From: Pseudofabraea citricarpa
Lineage: Eukaryota; Ascomycota; Leotiomycetes; Helotiales; Dermateaceae
Reading direction: 5' to 3'
DNA: 64,000 bases
Assembly: GCA_029641185.1 (NCBI GenBank)
Contig: JAPWGK010000001.1
Location: 2,678,501-2,742,500 of the forward strand
Each line of letters begins with the position of its first letter. Positions within the stretch are counted from its first letter, which is position 1. The notes beneath the pieces are model-generated. The model was not told the DNA's origin. It worked only from the letters and a program-made list of their open reading frames with translations, and ran no database searches. Below are positions 1 through 10,923 of the stretch, piece after piece. The position numbers and the translations under genes are program-made.

Positions 1-2655
1 CATCTTCCTGCTCTACTCTCCTCTACTTTGTCCTGTGTCAGGGACTGAGATATTCCGTTGACAGATTCAGATACAGGTACAGGTACAGGTACTTCTACTT
101 ATATCTCAAACGGCTATATGCGTTCCGGGTATTAACAAAAGCCCACGGCGATATTATCTATCTCTGTCGTCTTAATCCTTCTATCGCCTCGTCTTGGAAC
201 TGATCCTGGTAGTGAGTAGCAGTAGAGGAAGGGATCTCCTTAGTAAGGAAGCGAAATATATCGAAAGCTCGAACCGAAGGGAAAAGGTTTGTCTTGACTG
301 AAAAGTTTTGTATATCGATCGGCATCTTTAGATGGAACGGTCTTGTCAGGTCAGGTCAGATCAGGTCGAGATGGAGAGGGAAGTAGCTAGCTAGTTGCAA
401 GAGCTCTTGCTTGTTTCGATATCTTTAAATGGATCGTTCGGGTTCTGAGACCTTCTCGCCGAGTCGGTCGCAAGACACACAGCACAGATTGGTCGATGGC
501 TTGCTTCTGGAAGCGCGCAAGAAAACAGCAAACAGCAAACAGCGAACAGCAAACAGCAAACAGCAAGCGAGCAGAAGCGGCGTATTGCACAGCAGCACAA
601 GAGATGGGCCTTCCATCACGCCACGCCTGGGATTGTCGAAAAGCAGAAGGCCGTTTATGACAAGTTCCTCGATGGGGCACCAAGATACACAGGTGGAAAG
701 CTGGTCGATTCAAGTTGACTTTTTTCTTTTTCTTTTTTCGTCCAGAGGCAGAATGGCCCTTGGCTCTTGGACCGCCACGTCGTTACCAGCTTTTATCTAC
801 ATAAAGCAGCAGATTCTTGGGTTGTAAAAGCCCCGTCAGAATCAGCGAGTGCAGACAGAGTATGACAAACCTTGGAGGCGGACCAGCGAAGACTCAGTCG
901 GGTACCTATGCTTCCATCTAAGTTTTTGAGAAGGAAACCGAAATCACCGCACATAGCAGCAGCTCAACTATACAGGTATAGAGACTCCTGACAGCGATGA
1001 TATGCACATCGCATCGTGAGCTCGATGCAACGTAATCTAAACCTAAACCAGACTATGCAGCCCTCCCTCCTGCATCAACGCAAACTCGAAGCTCGAAAGG
1101 AGCAAGAGATATAAATGAGGCCAACGTTGAGCTGCGCTGTGCTGTGGGCGAGCTGTACAGCCTACAAGCCTGGAGATAAATCCCGGTTCATCCCGCAAGG
1201 AAAGGTTATCTGCGTGCGTGCCCGATTGACGCTAGGAATGTGAAATGAAAGACTCGCTAACAGTTTCTTCACATGAATCAAAGACGAAGATTTTTGCAGG
1301 GCTTGAAGAACTTCAGAAGAAGACCACGCCATTCAAGGCCCGCATCACCTGGGGACAAGAGGCGAACATGGATCATGCATTTATACGCCTCTCATGCCTC
1401 GTAAGGATAATTCATGCAAGATTTCTGGGTTCTGTCTGGTGGAAACCTACCTGTTTGTCCTGCCTCGCACCGGATGTTGTCTGCAATAGGCAAATTAGTT
1501 GCCTGAAGTTAAGCTCTGGATCGTGTAGCTATAAGTATATAAATTCATGGCTTCACAGCAAAACTTGATGCTTGCAAAGACTCAGAATATTACAAGGTAA
1601 AATATCGTAACCTTGCTCAAGCTTTCGAGAGACGTGGTAGAATATTACATGCCTTTTAACATACAAAAGAGAAGTGCCGATCATAAAGACGCCAGCTTTT
1701 CTTTACTTGATTTTCTTCAATTTTCAACGAAGGAAGCGCGGTGTTCTATTTGATGATGTGGACGAAATGCTGGGAAAAATGAAAAATCTTTAACCTATAA
1801 ATTCAACTACTTCAGGTAAGTAACCACGAAGATCAGCAAATCAACGGCTTTTACGCATGAAACATAAAATCTAGGCAGCGTTATCTTGCATAGCTGAGAC
1901 GAGTTTCTCTTCAACCGAAGATTTTGATTTGAGAATTCCAAATCTTCCCTCTTTTGCAATGAAGCCTACCGCTAATCCGGGGCTTAGATGAATGAATGTC
2001 CCAAAAACCATGGAAGCCTCGGTTAGTGGATCTTCGCGACGTAAGAGAGGGAGAAGAAAAAAAATAAGAAGTGATGTCCGCTCGTGGAGATTGTGATCGC
2101 CAAGCTCTCATGTCAGCACCAAAAGGATAACCCCGGCCTGGCGCAAATCGGACTATTACACGAGGTTTGGTAGGTTAATTATGCGATCTTATGCGATCTG
2201 ACGCGCCATAAAGTCCGTCTCACTTAAGTACATAGAAACTTATTTGGAATGTGCATACATCGGACACTCTCATCGGTTAAGCGACTGTCGCTTGTCGGCT
2301 TGTTTTGTATATGGCTACCTAGGTATACAGACAGTCATATGATTTAGCACGATGAGAAAGTAAGCTCAGCCTCAATCCATAGAAATTACAAGAATCTTTC
2401 AGGTCAGGAGATCGAGGCAGAGTCCATGCTGTATTGAAGTGTCGGCCTTTGTGCTCGTCAATTCCAAATCACCATAGTGGCGGAGTCACGTCATGACAAC
2501 TTTTCCATGTGTACCGGATGTGCATTCGTGAGATTGAGAGCTGCAGTAAATCTATAAGTAAGAAGATCATGGAATCATTTTTCCTCATTACCACCATCAA
2601 TCGGATCTTCAAGTTACAATTTCAATAACCTCGCTTACCAAACTCTACTTGCAAA
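1..2655. other. Intergenic, no gene recognised
   Basis: No reading frame here has a recognisable family or a convincing splice structure. The left end carries small repeats: three copies of a 6-bp ACAGGT unit near 73-90, GTCAG-type repeats near 347-370, and a heptamer array listed separately. The last few hundred bases are presumably the promoter and 5' leader of the hydrolase gene starting at 2656. Confidence 0.6.
524..565. repeat. Heptamer tandem repeat (AACAGCA)x6
   Basis: Six head-to-tail copies of AACAGCA with exactly 7-bp spacing; the third copy ends in G instead of A. Because 7 is not a multiple of 3, copy-number change would shift frame, which fits non-coding DNA. Confidence 0.9.
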
Positions 2656-3920
2656 ATGGGTCTTCGCAGCTTTTATGCAACGCTAGGTATCTTTATGACC
2701 TATGCTACTCTCTCTTCAGCCATTCCGACTCCAAGTTCAGCACGTGTCTGCACCGAGTATACGATTCCAGTCGATGTCTCTACCGAGTTCTACACGTTGA
2801 ACTTCACAGAGTTCAAGGACAGCTTCGATGTTGTTGACTGGGTCTTCGATATTGCTCGCCGCGATTCGAGCTCAGTGTTCTTCCCTATCACTGGAGGCAA
2901 AGAAGCATTGAGTGAGTCGTACACGATAGGCGCGACCTTCTGTACTCCGGCTATCAAAAATGGCCACGAGGGAACTGTTTTGTTGGCTACACATGGACTG
3001 GGTTTTGATAGAAGGTATGTGATCTTATGCAAGACAAAAGAAGGACCCGATTAACAACTTCACATAGCCACTGGGACTTTGCCATACAGCCAGAAGAATA
3101 CAATTTTGTGGACTATGCCATCAATGAAGGATACTCCGTCTTCTTCTACGACCGTCTCGGAACCGGTGTTTCCTCCAAATTATCCGGCTACACCGAAAGC
3201 CAAGGCGATACGCATGTTGCCGTTCTTCAAAGTCTCACTCGCAGCATCAGAGCAGGAGAATACACCGGTGACCTCGGAACTCCTTCTAAAGTCGTCCATG
3301 TCGGTCACTCATTTGGTTCATCCGTGACTGTTGGCTTTCTTGCCGCTTCCCCCGAACTTTCCGACGGTGCCATATTGACAGGCATCTCATACGGCGGGGC
3401 GCAGTTTGGCACGCTTCTTGAAGGGTTCGGTCTGAGAATTGCTGATCAGCTGGTACCCGGGAAATGGCCAGGAAGAGATACGGGATACGTAACAACCGTT
3501 GACCCATTCTCTAATGCTGGGACCTTCTTTTACAACGGAAGTTATGATAGAGAGATCTTCTCTTATTCGGATGATGCTAAGCAGCCTTTCTCTGTTGCAG
3601 AGCTACTTACCATAGGTCTGCTAAGCACCGATGCCCAAGCGTTTACGGGGCCAGTCATGGTATGTTCTACACTTTTGCAATGTATCTGTCTGAGATGTAC
3701 TAACATGACAATTCAGATCCTTACTGGCGAATTTGATTTCGTTGTCTGTGGGGGCAACTGTAATGGAGTCCTCGAAGAACCTGCCGCAGGATTCTTCAAC
3801 GGATCCAGCAACTTCACAGCCGTTATACACCCTGACGTGGGTCATGTAATCAACCTCAGCTATAATGCCACTGGTGCATATGGCGTGATGATTGATTATC
3901 TTCAGGAGAATGATCTCTGA
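2656..3920 (+). CDS. Secreted alpha/beta-hydrolase fold protein
   Basis: Three exons, 2656-3014, 3068-3659 and 3717-3920, give 384 residues; introns of 53 and 57 nt have GTATGT donors, and the second has a TACTAAC branch site. The N-terminus is a typical signal peptide ending near the SSAIP residues, and several N-x-S/T sites follow, so the product is probably secreted. The core shows the nucleophile elbow VGHSFGS (Ser201) preceded by an FYDRLGTGVS segment that resembles the serine-hydrolase oxyanion region. A late DVGH supplies a candidate catalytic His and GEFDF a candidate acid. The general fold is clear; the substrate is not. An esterase or lipase-like role is possible but inferred. It has no functional link to its neighbours. 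Confidence 0.85.
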
Positions 3921-4933
3921 AGGGAAGTCGCGAGGGACGATTCTCAAGGATGAAGGTTGGCACGGAGATGGATGTTAGATGGTTAGTTGGGATTGAGACG
4001 TTAGCCGGTGATGTAGAAAATTTGAAATTTTAATTTCAATGATTTTGCACCAAGGGCAGAAAGGTTAGATGTGAACTAAAATGTATGTGACAAATTTGTG
4101 ACTAAAGATGCTGATATATTGTTGGCGACCTAGCTTAATGTGATTCAAAGAAACACATATTCAAAGAAACACATTCGTGGTTACAGACTTTTGAATAGCT
4201 GCTACAGAAGGCACATCTTTCCTGTCGGATGTGAAATGGTTTTGTAGACGTTATCATAGTATAGGAGGTCATGATGACGATGCACCAGATAGAGCAAATA
4301 GTGCATTACTACTCAATAAGATTTCCAGCGGAATAAGTCTGAGTATCAGACGGATACCTCAGTAGATAGCCGCTTAAGAAAACGATCGAGTCGAAAAAAT
4401 GAGTCCCAAATACCTGGCAGGTAGACAACCACGTGACAGGGCTGTGGTCTGGGATATAAATGCTGACGCTTTCCAACCACCTGAGACCAGGCTGACAAGA
4501 TCGATACCTAAAGATTATTAGTAGATATTTCTGTCGTCGTTAAATGATATGAAATATGGCAAGAGTAAGTAGTTTTTGGGAAAAAGCTATCTGGATATTA
4601 TATTGCTATTAGGGAAATTTTTCTTGCCGCCTGTTAATAATTGTTATCTGTGCCATTTTTATTTGAGAACTATACCAAGAATCTCATTACTTGTGTACAA
4701 CAGTACATAAGCTCTTAGTCTACCACACGTGATATGAAACCCCCATCCACCAGTGGTTTCACAGCGGTGAGACATGGTCACGAGCTAGCTACAGTACAAA
4801 CAACACCTCCATAATCCAACCCTACGAACCATCCTAGAGTCTTTTCCTACACCGTTTCACATCCCTTAAAAGCTTTTCTCGCCATAGCGTCAAGAAAAAA
4901 CCCGAGCATATCCGTTAAGCGTTTTGAAATAAA
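3921..4933. other. Intergenic, AT-rich
   Basis: Contains the 3' flank of the hydrolase gene and AT-rich DNA with no supported gene. A direct repeat of CAAAGAAACACAT lies near 4146-4171 and CACGTG-type sequence near 4431. An ORF of about 40 codons near 4400 was seen but has no support. Confidence 0.55.
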
Positions 4934-5446
4934 ATGGCGACCAAAAACCTCCCCCTGCCAGAAGTAGCTCTCCCCAGAGTCATGGTGCATGCACGCATAC
5001 GAAGAAGTTGACTAATGAGAGAAACAGGATCCATACTACATGACAGCTAAGTTTTGGAAGCGCTTCTCCGTCTTCGCTTCAGTCATTCTATCTGTCGCTT
5101 CTCTCGTCGTCTCAGCCATCGCTTCACTGCACGCAGAGAGTCCCGCAACAACAAGAGGTAAGGATGATTTCCATTTTGGGATTTCCTCTCTCCCCTCCCG
5201 CAGTTGGATTTCGGATGAAAGAGAGTGTTGAGAATGGTGACAATAGCACTCACGATAGCTGGCGTGGTGATCAATAGCGTCTCCATCTCTCTCTCGGCTC
5301 TGACCAGCCTCGATTGGAAGAAGCAGATCACACATGATCATGCTTTGGTGGATCAGTTGAATCGTGCTGTGGCGATCAAAGGAGGAACAGATCTAGGTGT
5401 ACTAGGTTCTCAAGGCCAGATTGAATTTGTTGAGAAGAATAAATAG
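4934..5446 (+). CDS. Hypothetical small two-helix membrane protein
   Basis: Tentative three-exon model: 4934-4963, 5028-5157 and 5226-5446, about 126 residues. The first intron has a GTAGCT donor and a TGACTAAT branch region before AAACAG. The second starts with a strong GTAAGG donor, but its acceptor in the needed frame (AGAG) is weak; a better-looking CGCAG acceptor at 5203 would end in an early stop. Two hydrophobic stretches, each rich in V, S, I and A, lie either side of the second junction and look like a pair of transmembrane helices, followed by a polar tail. No family is recognised. The repeated hydrophobic pattern argues for coding; the exon ends are uncertain and RNA evidence would decide them. 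Confidence 0.4.
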
Positions 5447-5659
5447 AATGCGATGAAGAACAAATTTGTAATCTTTGACAGGTGGTTGTGGTGGATAGAA
5501 ACAGATCATTTGTCGAAGAAGGCTCCTTTGCATATTTTTACTATACATAACAAGATATGGCAGCTGGTTTGACAAATCAAAAGCAATATTACAAGCAGTG
5601 GTAAAGAGCTTTTAATATTATGGGAGCGAATGAGAAACTCGATTCTCTGGTTTATTCGT

Positions 5660-7714
5660 TTATCTTAATCCTAAAATATTCTTCTCCATGACTTTCACAC
5701 CATCTCGAACCGCTGGCGCGAAATGCTTTTTTAAGAGCTCGCCCTCCCATATAGTGGTTGCAAAAGGGTTGCTACCCTCCACCTCTTGTCCAAGAGGATC
5801 AAACTGCCCATCACCTCGTCTCTCCTCCGTATTCCATAATGCTGCGATTTTCTTCTCGTGCGTCTTGGACACCTTCCCTAGAAGTCCCATCATAGCTATA
5901 CAAGACTTCTCTGGAAGTTGAAGTGATGAGGTGAGCAACTGCTTAGTGAACGCTGCAATCCGAAGTGGTGGCACAGCCCTTGCACCGAGCGCAGGGACCA
6001 GGACAGACGAAAGTGAGCGGAGGAGAAGAACGGTTGTGGTTTGTATGTTGATCTTGTTGTTCGCCGAGGCCAGAGGAGCGGCTGATGGGTTGTTGGGGTC
6101 GGGAAGGTGGAGTGATTTTGCGCTCAATTCGATGTCAGGATTGAGTGATAATGCGTAAAGAGTGCGGTACAGATGGGTAACAAAGAAACTCAGGTCAAGA
6201 CTTAAAGTCGCTTGAGCTTTTGCTGCATCTTGGCCTTCAAGCAACGCAAATGCTGTGATAATGCAAAGAAGGGCTTCGCGAGTTAGATTTCGTGTCGTTT
6301 CTTCATCTTCACCAGCCTCTTCATCCTCTCCAACATCATCCCCAGTTTCGGCGTGGCCAATGAGATCTTTCAACGCCTCAAGCAAATCACCGAAGAAATC
6401 TTGGTTGATCAGATGTGCATATCGTGCTAGTCCTTCCAGCACGGCGCCCATTAGGTTAGGAGAGCGAATCTTCAGGATTCTGAAATAAGTCACAAAGACC
6501 AGCTTGAGCGTCTCTGATTGCATACGATCACGCTCCTCGTGACTGACCGATGCATCAGCTTGTACCATCTCTTTTTCTACCACTTTCCTCTCCTTCATCA
6601 GCTTCCTCTCCTTTTTTGTTCGGAAGACTCTCTTCCCTTTAGGAACTTTGCTTGCATCAAATCCCCCTTCTTCCTTGCTTGGCCTATCAATATGATTTGT
6701 CGACGCCTTCCAAGAGAATTCGGATAAGAGTCTTAAATGTAAGAAGGTGTTCAACACAGTCTCGTCGACCCGATACCCTCGCGCCTTCATCATCTTAGTG
6801 ATCAACGCAACCGCATCTAAAGAAGGGGTCCCATCCTCGTCATTTCTGAAAAGCGTCTCAATCGTCTCGCGACATTTGACAAAGTCATTGTCTACTTTCC
6901 TGCCACTAAGCTTTCCCACAAGAATTTTCAACAAGTCGCCACGGAAATTGAAATGAGGGACGGACGTCAAGAGAGTGCAAGCACAAGCAATCGCAACACT
7001 TCCGAGACTTGGCCCACCATCTCTAGAGCTGCCACCTTTCCCAGACTGTGCAAGTTTCGCAAGTTCTCGAATATATCCTTGATACCCTCCCACCAACGAC
7101 TGTTCATAGGCCCGTAATTTCTTGACTTCTTTGGATACTTTTGTCTCCATATCTTGTTCCGACAAAGGCCTGATTCGGTATCCAGGAATAACATCTTTGT
7201 AAACTGCTAACTGTGTTGCGAGAGCAAGTTTCTTGATTGTTGTATTTTGTGACTGTCCAAACTGTGCTAGGGCTTTAAAAGCACCACCGTTTTCCTCTGG
7301 GTCCTCATTAAGCATCAATGCTATTCTTGCCATCTCTTCCTTTGCTTCCAAAATCTGTTGTCGCATGGGAACCGCTGGTTTCTTGGGTGCCTTCTCTACT
7401 TCCTTATCCTCCTCAGAGGCATCTTCTTCTGCGAGCCATTCTAAATCGCTTTCCGCCTCGTTGGTATCTTCTGGGGCATCGACCTGCTGTATCAGGCCCT
7501 CAGATGTCTTGATTGGTAGCCTGGTGCTTTCTTTATCCTTCTTCTTGCCCTTTCGTGGTCTTGTCTCATAATCCTGCTCTAGATTCCAACTTGAGGCTTG
7601 CTTGAAGAATGCGTTTGGTTCGGGGACTGGGTCGAGAGTTGACGGGGAGGAGTCATCACCATCCGTTGGCGGTGGTGTGAGCTTGCGCCTCTTGACTGCT
7701 GGAACTCTGGCCAT
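5660..7714 (-). CDS. NOC3: Nucleolar complex-associated protein 3 (Noc3 family)
   Basis: Single-exon gene of 684 residues, a usual length for Noc3. The family is recognised from the charged N-terminal third, the MRQQILEAKEEMARIALMLN region, the GYRIRPLSEQDMETKVSKEV segment, and the C-terminal half with LLRSLSSVL and the closing KHFAPAVRDGVK. Noc3 binds Noc2 in a nucleolar complex needed for 60S pre-ribosome maturation and transport; in yeast it also acts in replication licensing. The frame is open 58 codons further upstream, but I chose the Met at 7714 because the protein then begins with a basic nuclear-targeting-like MARVPAVKRRK, whereas the extra residues are arginine/phenylalanine-rich and unlike the family. 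Divergent from NIP7, which acts in the same process. Confidence 0.92.
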   Translation of the reverse strand: MARVPAVKRRKLTPPPTDGDDSSPSTLDPVPEPNAFFKQASSWNLEQDYETRPRKGKKKDKESTRLPIKTSEGLIQQVDAPEDTNEAESDLEWLAEEDASEEDKEVEKAPKKPAVPMRQQILEAKEEMARIALMLNEDPEENGGAFKALAQFGQSQNTTIKKLALATQLAVYKDVIPGYRIRPLSEQDMETKVSKEVKKLRAYEQSLVGGYQGYIRELAKLAQSGKGGSSRDGGPSLGSVAIACACTLLTSVPHFNFRGDLLKILVGKLSGRKVDNDFVKCRETIETLFRNDEDGTPSLDAVALITKMMKARGYRVDETVLNTFLHLRLLSEFSWKASTNHIDRPSKEEGGFDASKVPKGKRVFRTKKERKLMKERKVVEKEMVQADASVSHEERDRMQSETLKLVFVTYFRILKIRSPNLMGAVLEGLARYAHLINQDFFGDLLEALKDLIGHAETGDDVGEDEEAGEDEETTRNLTREALLCIITAFALLEGQDAAKAQATLSLDLSFFVTHLYRTLYALSLNPDIELSAKSLHLPDPNNPSAAPLASANNKINIQTTTVLLLRSLSSVLVPALGARAVPPLRIAAFTKQLLTSSLQLPEKSCIAMMGLLGKVSKTHEKKIAALWNTEERRGDGQFDPLGQEVEGSNPFATTIWEGELLKKHFAPAVRDGVKVMEKNILGLR

Positions 7715-7982
7715 TGCTGCTGGTGCTGTGTTATTAGGATTGGTGAGTTTGAGCTGCGATGCAAATCTTCGAAATAATTTGAAAGCGGGAAGCGGCCGCA
7801 AAAAAGTCGGCCAGCTCGCGAAAAACTTCCCCGCCAAAAAAAAGTTGGAGATTCTTAACCTCAATCGCAACACCAGACCTTCATTCACACGTCGACGTCC
7901 ACACCCACACCTACACCCACACTCAATCCAAGTTCTTCGTTACCATCAAATCATCCTCTATAGACAGTAACGAACCACCATA
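7715..7982. promoter_or_regulatory. Shared divergent promoter of NOC3 and NIP7
   Basis: Only 268 bp separate the two start codons, so both ribosome-biogenesis genes must be driven from this stretch. It contains a GC-rich patch (GCGGCCGC) near 7793, an A-rich run near 7832-7845, and a CA-rich tract of CACACC-like units at about 7893-7925. Co-regulation is inferred from the layout; no specific factor site is claimed. Confidence 0.65.
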
Positions 7983-8717
7983 ATGCGACCACTCACAGAA
8001 GAAGAGACGCAGACTCTGTTCGCAAAAATCGCCAATTACACCGGAAACTCTTTGAAGAACCTCATTGCGCCTCTGGACAATGGACCAAACGCAGACAGAT
8101 ATGTTTTTCGACTTCATCAGCAGAGATGCTACTATGTGCGACTATCTCTTGCAAATCTTGCGACATCAATATCCAGGGATAAGCTCTTGTCGTTAGGAAC
8201 ATGCTTAGGTAGGACGATGCGCCCGAGTCTTCATTGTATCTTGAGACGTACTAACAATATTGCAGGCAAGTTCACGAAAACAGGGAAATTTCGTCTGCAC
8301 ATAACTGCTTTGCCTGGTGAGCTACCCATGGTATTGATTTCCCCGATCGAGTAACTAACGTCTTACAGTCCTTTCTGAGCACGCACGGTACAAGGTTTGG
8401 GTAAAGGGTAGGTTCAATTTCTTTCTCTCTTCTGACCTTTTCAAGTAAACAAAACTAACAACCTTCAAGCTAACGGCGAGATGCCTCTCTTGTACGGTTC
8501 GCATATTCTGAAAGCACATGTTGGCAGATGGTCGGAGGATTGTCCCGAGCATCAAGGAGTTGTACTTTATTCCATGAATGATACGCCATTGGGATTCGGT
8601 GTAACGGCGAGAAGTACCGCAGAGGCCAGACGATTAGATCCAACAGGGATTACAGTCTTCAGACAAGCAGACTGTGGAGAATACTTGAGAGATGAAGATA
8701 GCTTGTTCGCATCGTAG
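7983..8717 (+). CDS. NIP7: 60S ribosome subunit biogenesis protein Nip7
   Basis: Four exons, 7983-8208, 8266-8316, 8369-8407 and 8470-8717, give 187 residues, matching the roughly 180-residue family. It opens with the family hallmark MRPLTEEET and has [28 protein letters not shown] and, in the last exon, the C-terminal PUA RNA-binding domain with [16 protein letters not shown]. All four exons join in frame to give continuous family sequence. The first three introns have clear donors, and CTAAC branch sites lie 10-15 nt before the acceptors; the last acceptor (TCAAG) is less usual but keeps frame. Nip7 is a nucleolar/nuclear pre-60S factor needed for 27S pre-rRNA processing. Confidence 0.95.
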
Positions 8718-9072
8718 AGGTCGGCATGTAAGAAGCAAGATAGATTTGGCACAGCTGGAGTTGGGGCAACTGGCGTTCGTAGGAAAACTTCTTCTGATCC
8801 GCTTGGAAATTTTCTGTGCTCTTGATTAAGACCGACTGGTACTATGTAGACAAAAGACTCAAAATATCAAGTCACTATTTTATAAATCATTCACACGACC
8901 TGCCAGTGTCTTGCTTGCAGCTACCGGAACAATGTTTCGGCGGGCCGAGAAATTATTCGTGCCCGGTTCAAGAACGCAGCCGCGCCAAAGATTGACGACG
9001 ACAAGCAGCAATTGCCTAGCTTCGATACAATTTACTTGACGCTCCTCTGGCTTAGATCAGGTCTATTGCATT
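8718..9072. other. Intergenic between NIP7 and MRH4
   Basis: A 355-bp stretch with the 3' end of NIP7 and presumably the MRH4 promoter. Nothing else is recognised. Confidence 0.6.
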
Positions 9073-10923
9073 ATGCTTCGCCCCCGGACGGCAACGTGCA
9101 TATTCTGCCAGTATAAGCCTGTACATAAAGCACCCCAAGCAACGATCCAACAAGCCTCAAGACGAAATGCATCCACAGCATTCAAACCTCGCCCCTCACG
9201 AATGGACTTATCGCCGAACGTTGGAAAGTCAAATGATAAACCTGTGCGCAGGAAGCAGGATGGGCCATTTGGTGGCATGAACCAGACAGTGGCAAACATA
9301 CGAGGAGTTCCTGAGCGGCCATCTGCCCAGCAGGAGAGGAGATCAAATCGAGAGGGCAGCAAAGGGGATCGGACAGATCACCGAGTTCGTGATGGATTTA
9401 AAGCTTTGAAGATGCAGAGAGCCTTAGCGCCAATTTCATACGCACAAAGGACGTCTATTAAGCAACGGATGGCCGATGTCGACTCCTTCGGAATATTCCC
9501 TTTACTTCCAAAGGTCCAGAGTGCGATCCTTACCCAAGGTCTAGAAGGAATGGAGAATGTTGTGCCTACGCCAGTGCAAAGGCTGGCAATTCCTGCGCTT
9601 TTAGGGATGAAAGATAGCAAAAAGAAATCAGTTGACGAAGAGCGTCAGGATTTCCTTATTGCTGCTGAGACGGGATCTGGAAAAACACTATCATACCTCA
9701 TCCCAACGATAAATGCCATAAAGCTCGCAGAGCAGTCAGATGCTGATGTGGCCGCCTACGAAGCAATGAAACGAGAAGAAAGGCTACGGCAAGAGACACC
9801 CAATTTTGCACCACCACCGCTGTCGAACATGCCACATCCTACAACTGGCAGGCCACGAGCTGTGATCCTCGTTCCAACTTCAGAGTTGGTAGCGCAAGTA
9901 GGACATGTTGTGAAACAATTTGGACATGCTGTCAAGTTTCGTTCTGCCATGATATCTTCTTCATTTAGTGGCCAAGTAATCAGGAACCGCCTCTTCTCGC
10001 CTGGTGGTATAGATGTTTTAGTTTCGACACCGCATCTTCTATCTTCTATCGCAGATTCGGACCCCAACATTCTTTCGCGCGTCACACATCTCATCATCGA
10101 CGAAGCAGATTCGTTGCTCGATCGTGGATTTTCCCCACTGACGACAGCTATCATTGACCGAGCTTCACCTTCTCTGAAGCAGCTCATAATGTGTTCAGCT
10201 ACAATTCCTCGGAGCATGGATAAGCTTCTAAGGACTCACTATGATAACATCCATCGTATTGTAACACCAAATCTGCATGCTATCTCCAGACGAGTGCAGC
10301 TTGGAGTTGTAAATATCGAAAAGCCACCTTACCAAGGAAACAAGAATCTAGCCTGTGCAGACACGATCTGGTCCATTGGAAAGGCAGCAGCTGACCACTT
10401 TGGACCCGACAAGAATCTAATCGACGTTAAGCGTGTTCTGGTCTTTGTCAACGAGCGTGAGAAAACCAAGGAATTGGCAGACTACCTTCAGACAAAAGGA
10501 ATCGATGCTATTGCGCTCAACAGAGATACTCCGGAAGAACGTCAGTCCGAAATGTTGGCTTCGTTTACTACTCGAACTCCTTTGACTGTACCACGTCCAG
10601 TCGTGGACCCGGGCTCGCTCGCCGACAATCAGCCAAATTACCTACCTCCTGGACATGTTATGCCACCCGTTAAGCGAAAACTGGCTAATATGAAGGTCTT
10701 GGTAACTACAGATCTCGGCTCTAGAGGTATCGATACTTTGGCTGTTCGAAATGTTATATTGTACGATATCCCTCATTCAACAGTGGACTTTATTCATAGA
10801 CTTGGACGGACAGGTAGGATGGGAAGGAGAGGTAAAGGGATTGCCCTGGTCGGTAAGAATGATCGTGCAGATGTCGTGGCCGAAGTCAAGGAAGGCATGT
10901 TCCACGGCCAGGCACTGATCTAA
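9073..10923 (+). CDS. MRH4: Mitochondrial DEAD-box RNA helicase Mrh4-like
   Basis: Single exon, 616 residues. The first ~45 residues are basic and hydroxylated with almost no acidic residues, as in a mitochondrial presequence. Helicase motifs appear in order: a Q-motif-like PTPVQRLAIP, Walker A AETGSGKT (Lys204), PTSEL, the DEAD box (Asp343-Asp346), SAT (CSATIP), VFVNEREKT, TTDLGSRGID and HRLGRTGRMGR. A spacer of about 50 residues between Walker A and motif Ia matches Mrh4 rather than other DEAD-box proteins. Yeast Mrh4 is required for late assembly of the mitochondrial large ribosomal subunit. The gene lies next to two cytosolic 60S assembly genes, an interesting neighbourhood but possibly chance. 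Confidence 0.92.
   Translation: MLRPRTATCIFCQYKPVHKAPQATIQQASRRNASTAFKPRPSRMDLSPNVGKSNDKPVRRKQDGPFGGMNQTVANIRGVPERPSAQQERRSNREGSKGDRTDHRVRDGFKALKMQRALAPISYAQRTSIKQRMADVDSFGIFPLLPKVQSAILTQGLEGMENVVPTPVQRLAIPALLGMKDSKKKSVDEERQDFLIAAETGSGKTLSYLIPTINAIKLAEQSDADVAAYEAMKREERLRQETPNFAPPPLSNMPHPTTGRPRAVILVPTSELVAQVGHVVKQFGHAVKFRSAMISSSFSGQVIRNRLFSPGGIDVLVSTPHLLSSIADSDPNILSRVTHLIIDEADSLLDRGFSPLTTAIIDRASPSLKQLIMCSATIPRSMDKLLRTHYDNIHRIVTPNLHAISRRVQLGVVNIEKPPYQGNKNLACADTIWSIGKAAADHFGPDKNLIDVKRVLVFVNEREKTKELADYLQTKGIDAIALNRDTPEERQSEMLASFTTRTPLTVPRPVVDPGSLADNQPNYLPPGHVMPPVKRKLANMKVLVTTDLGSRGIDTLAVRNVILYDIPHSTVDFIHRLGRTGRMGRRGKGIALVGKNDRADVVAEVKEGMFHGQALI

Noticed and set aside
429..827. 132-codon plus-strand ORF
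   Set aside because: Its frame runs through the AACAGCA heptamer array and low-complexity DNA; minus-strand ORFs overlap the same repeat.
7715..7888. 58-codon N-terminal extension of the NOC3 frame
   Set aside because: It would consume most of the short divergent promoter and does not resemble Noc3; the Met at 7714 gives a normal start.
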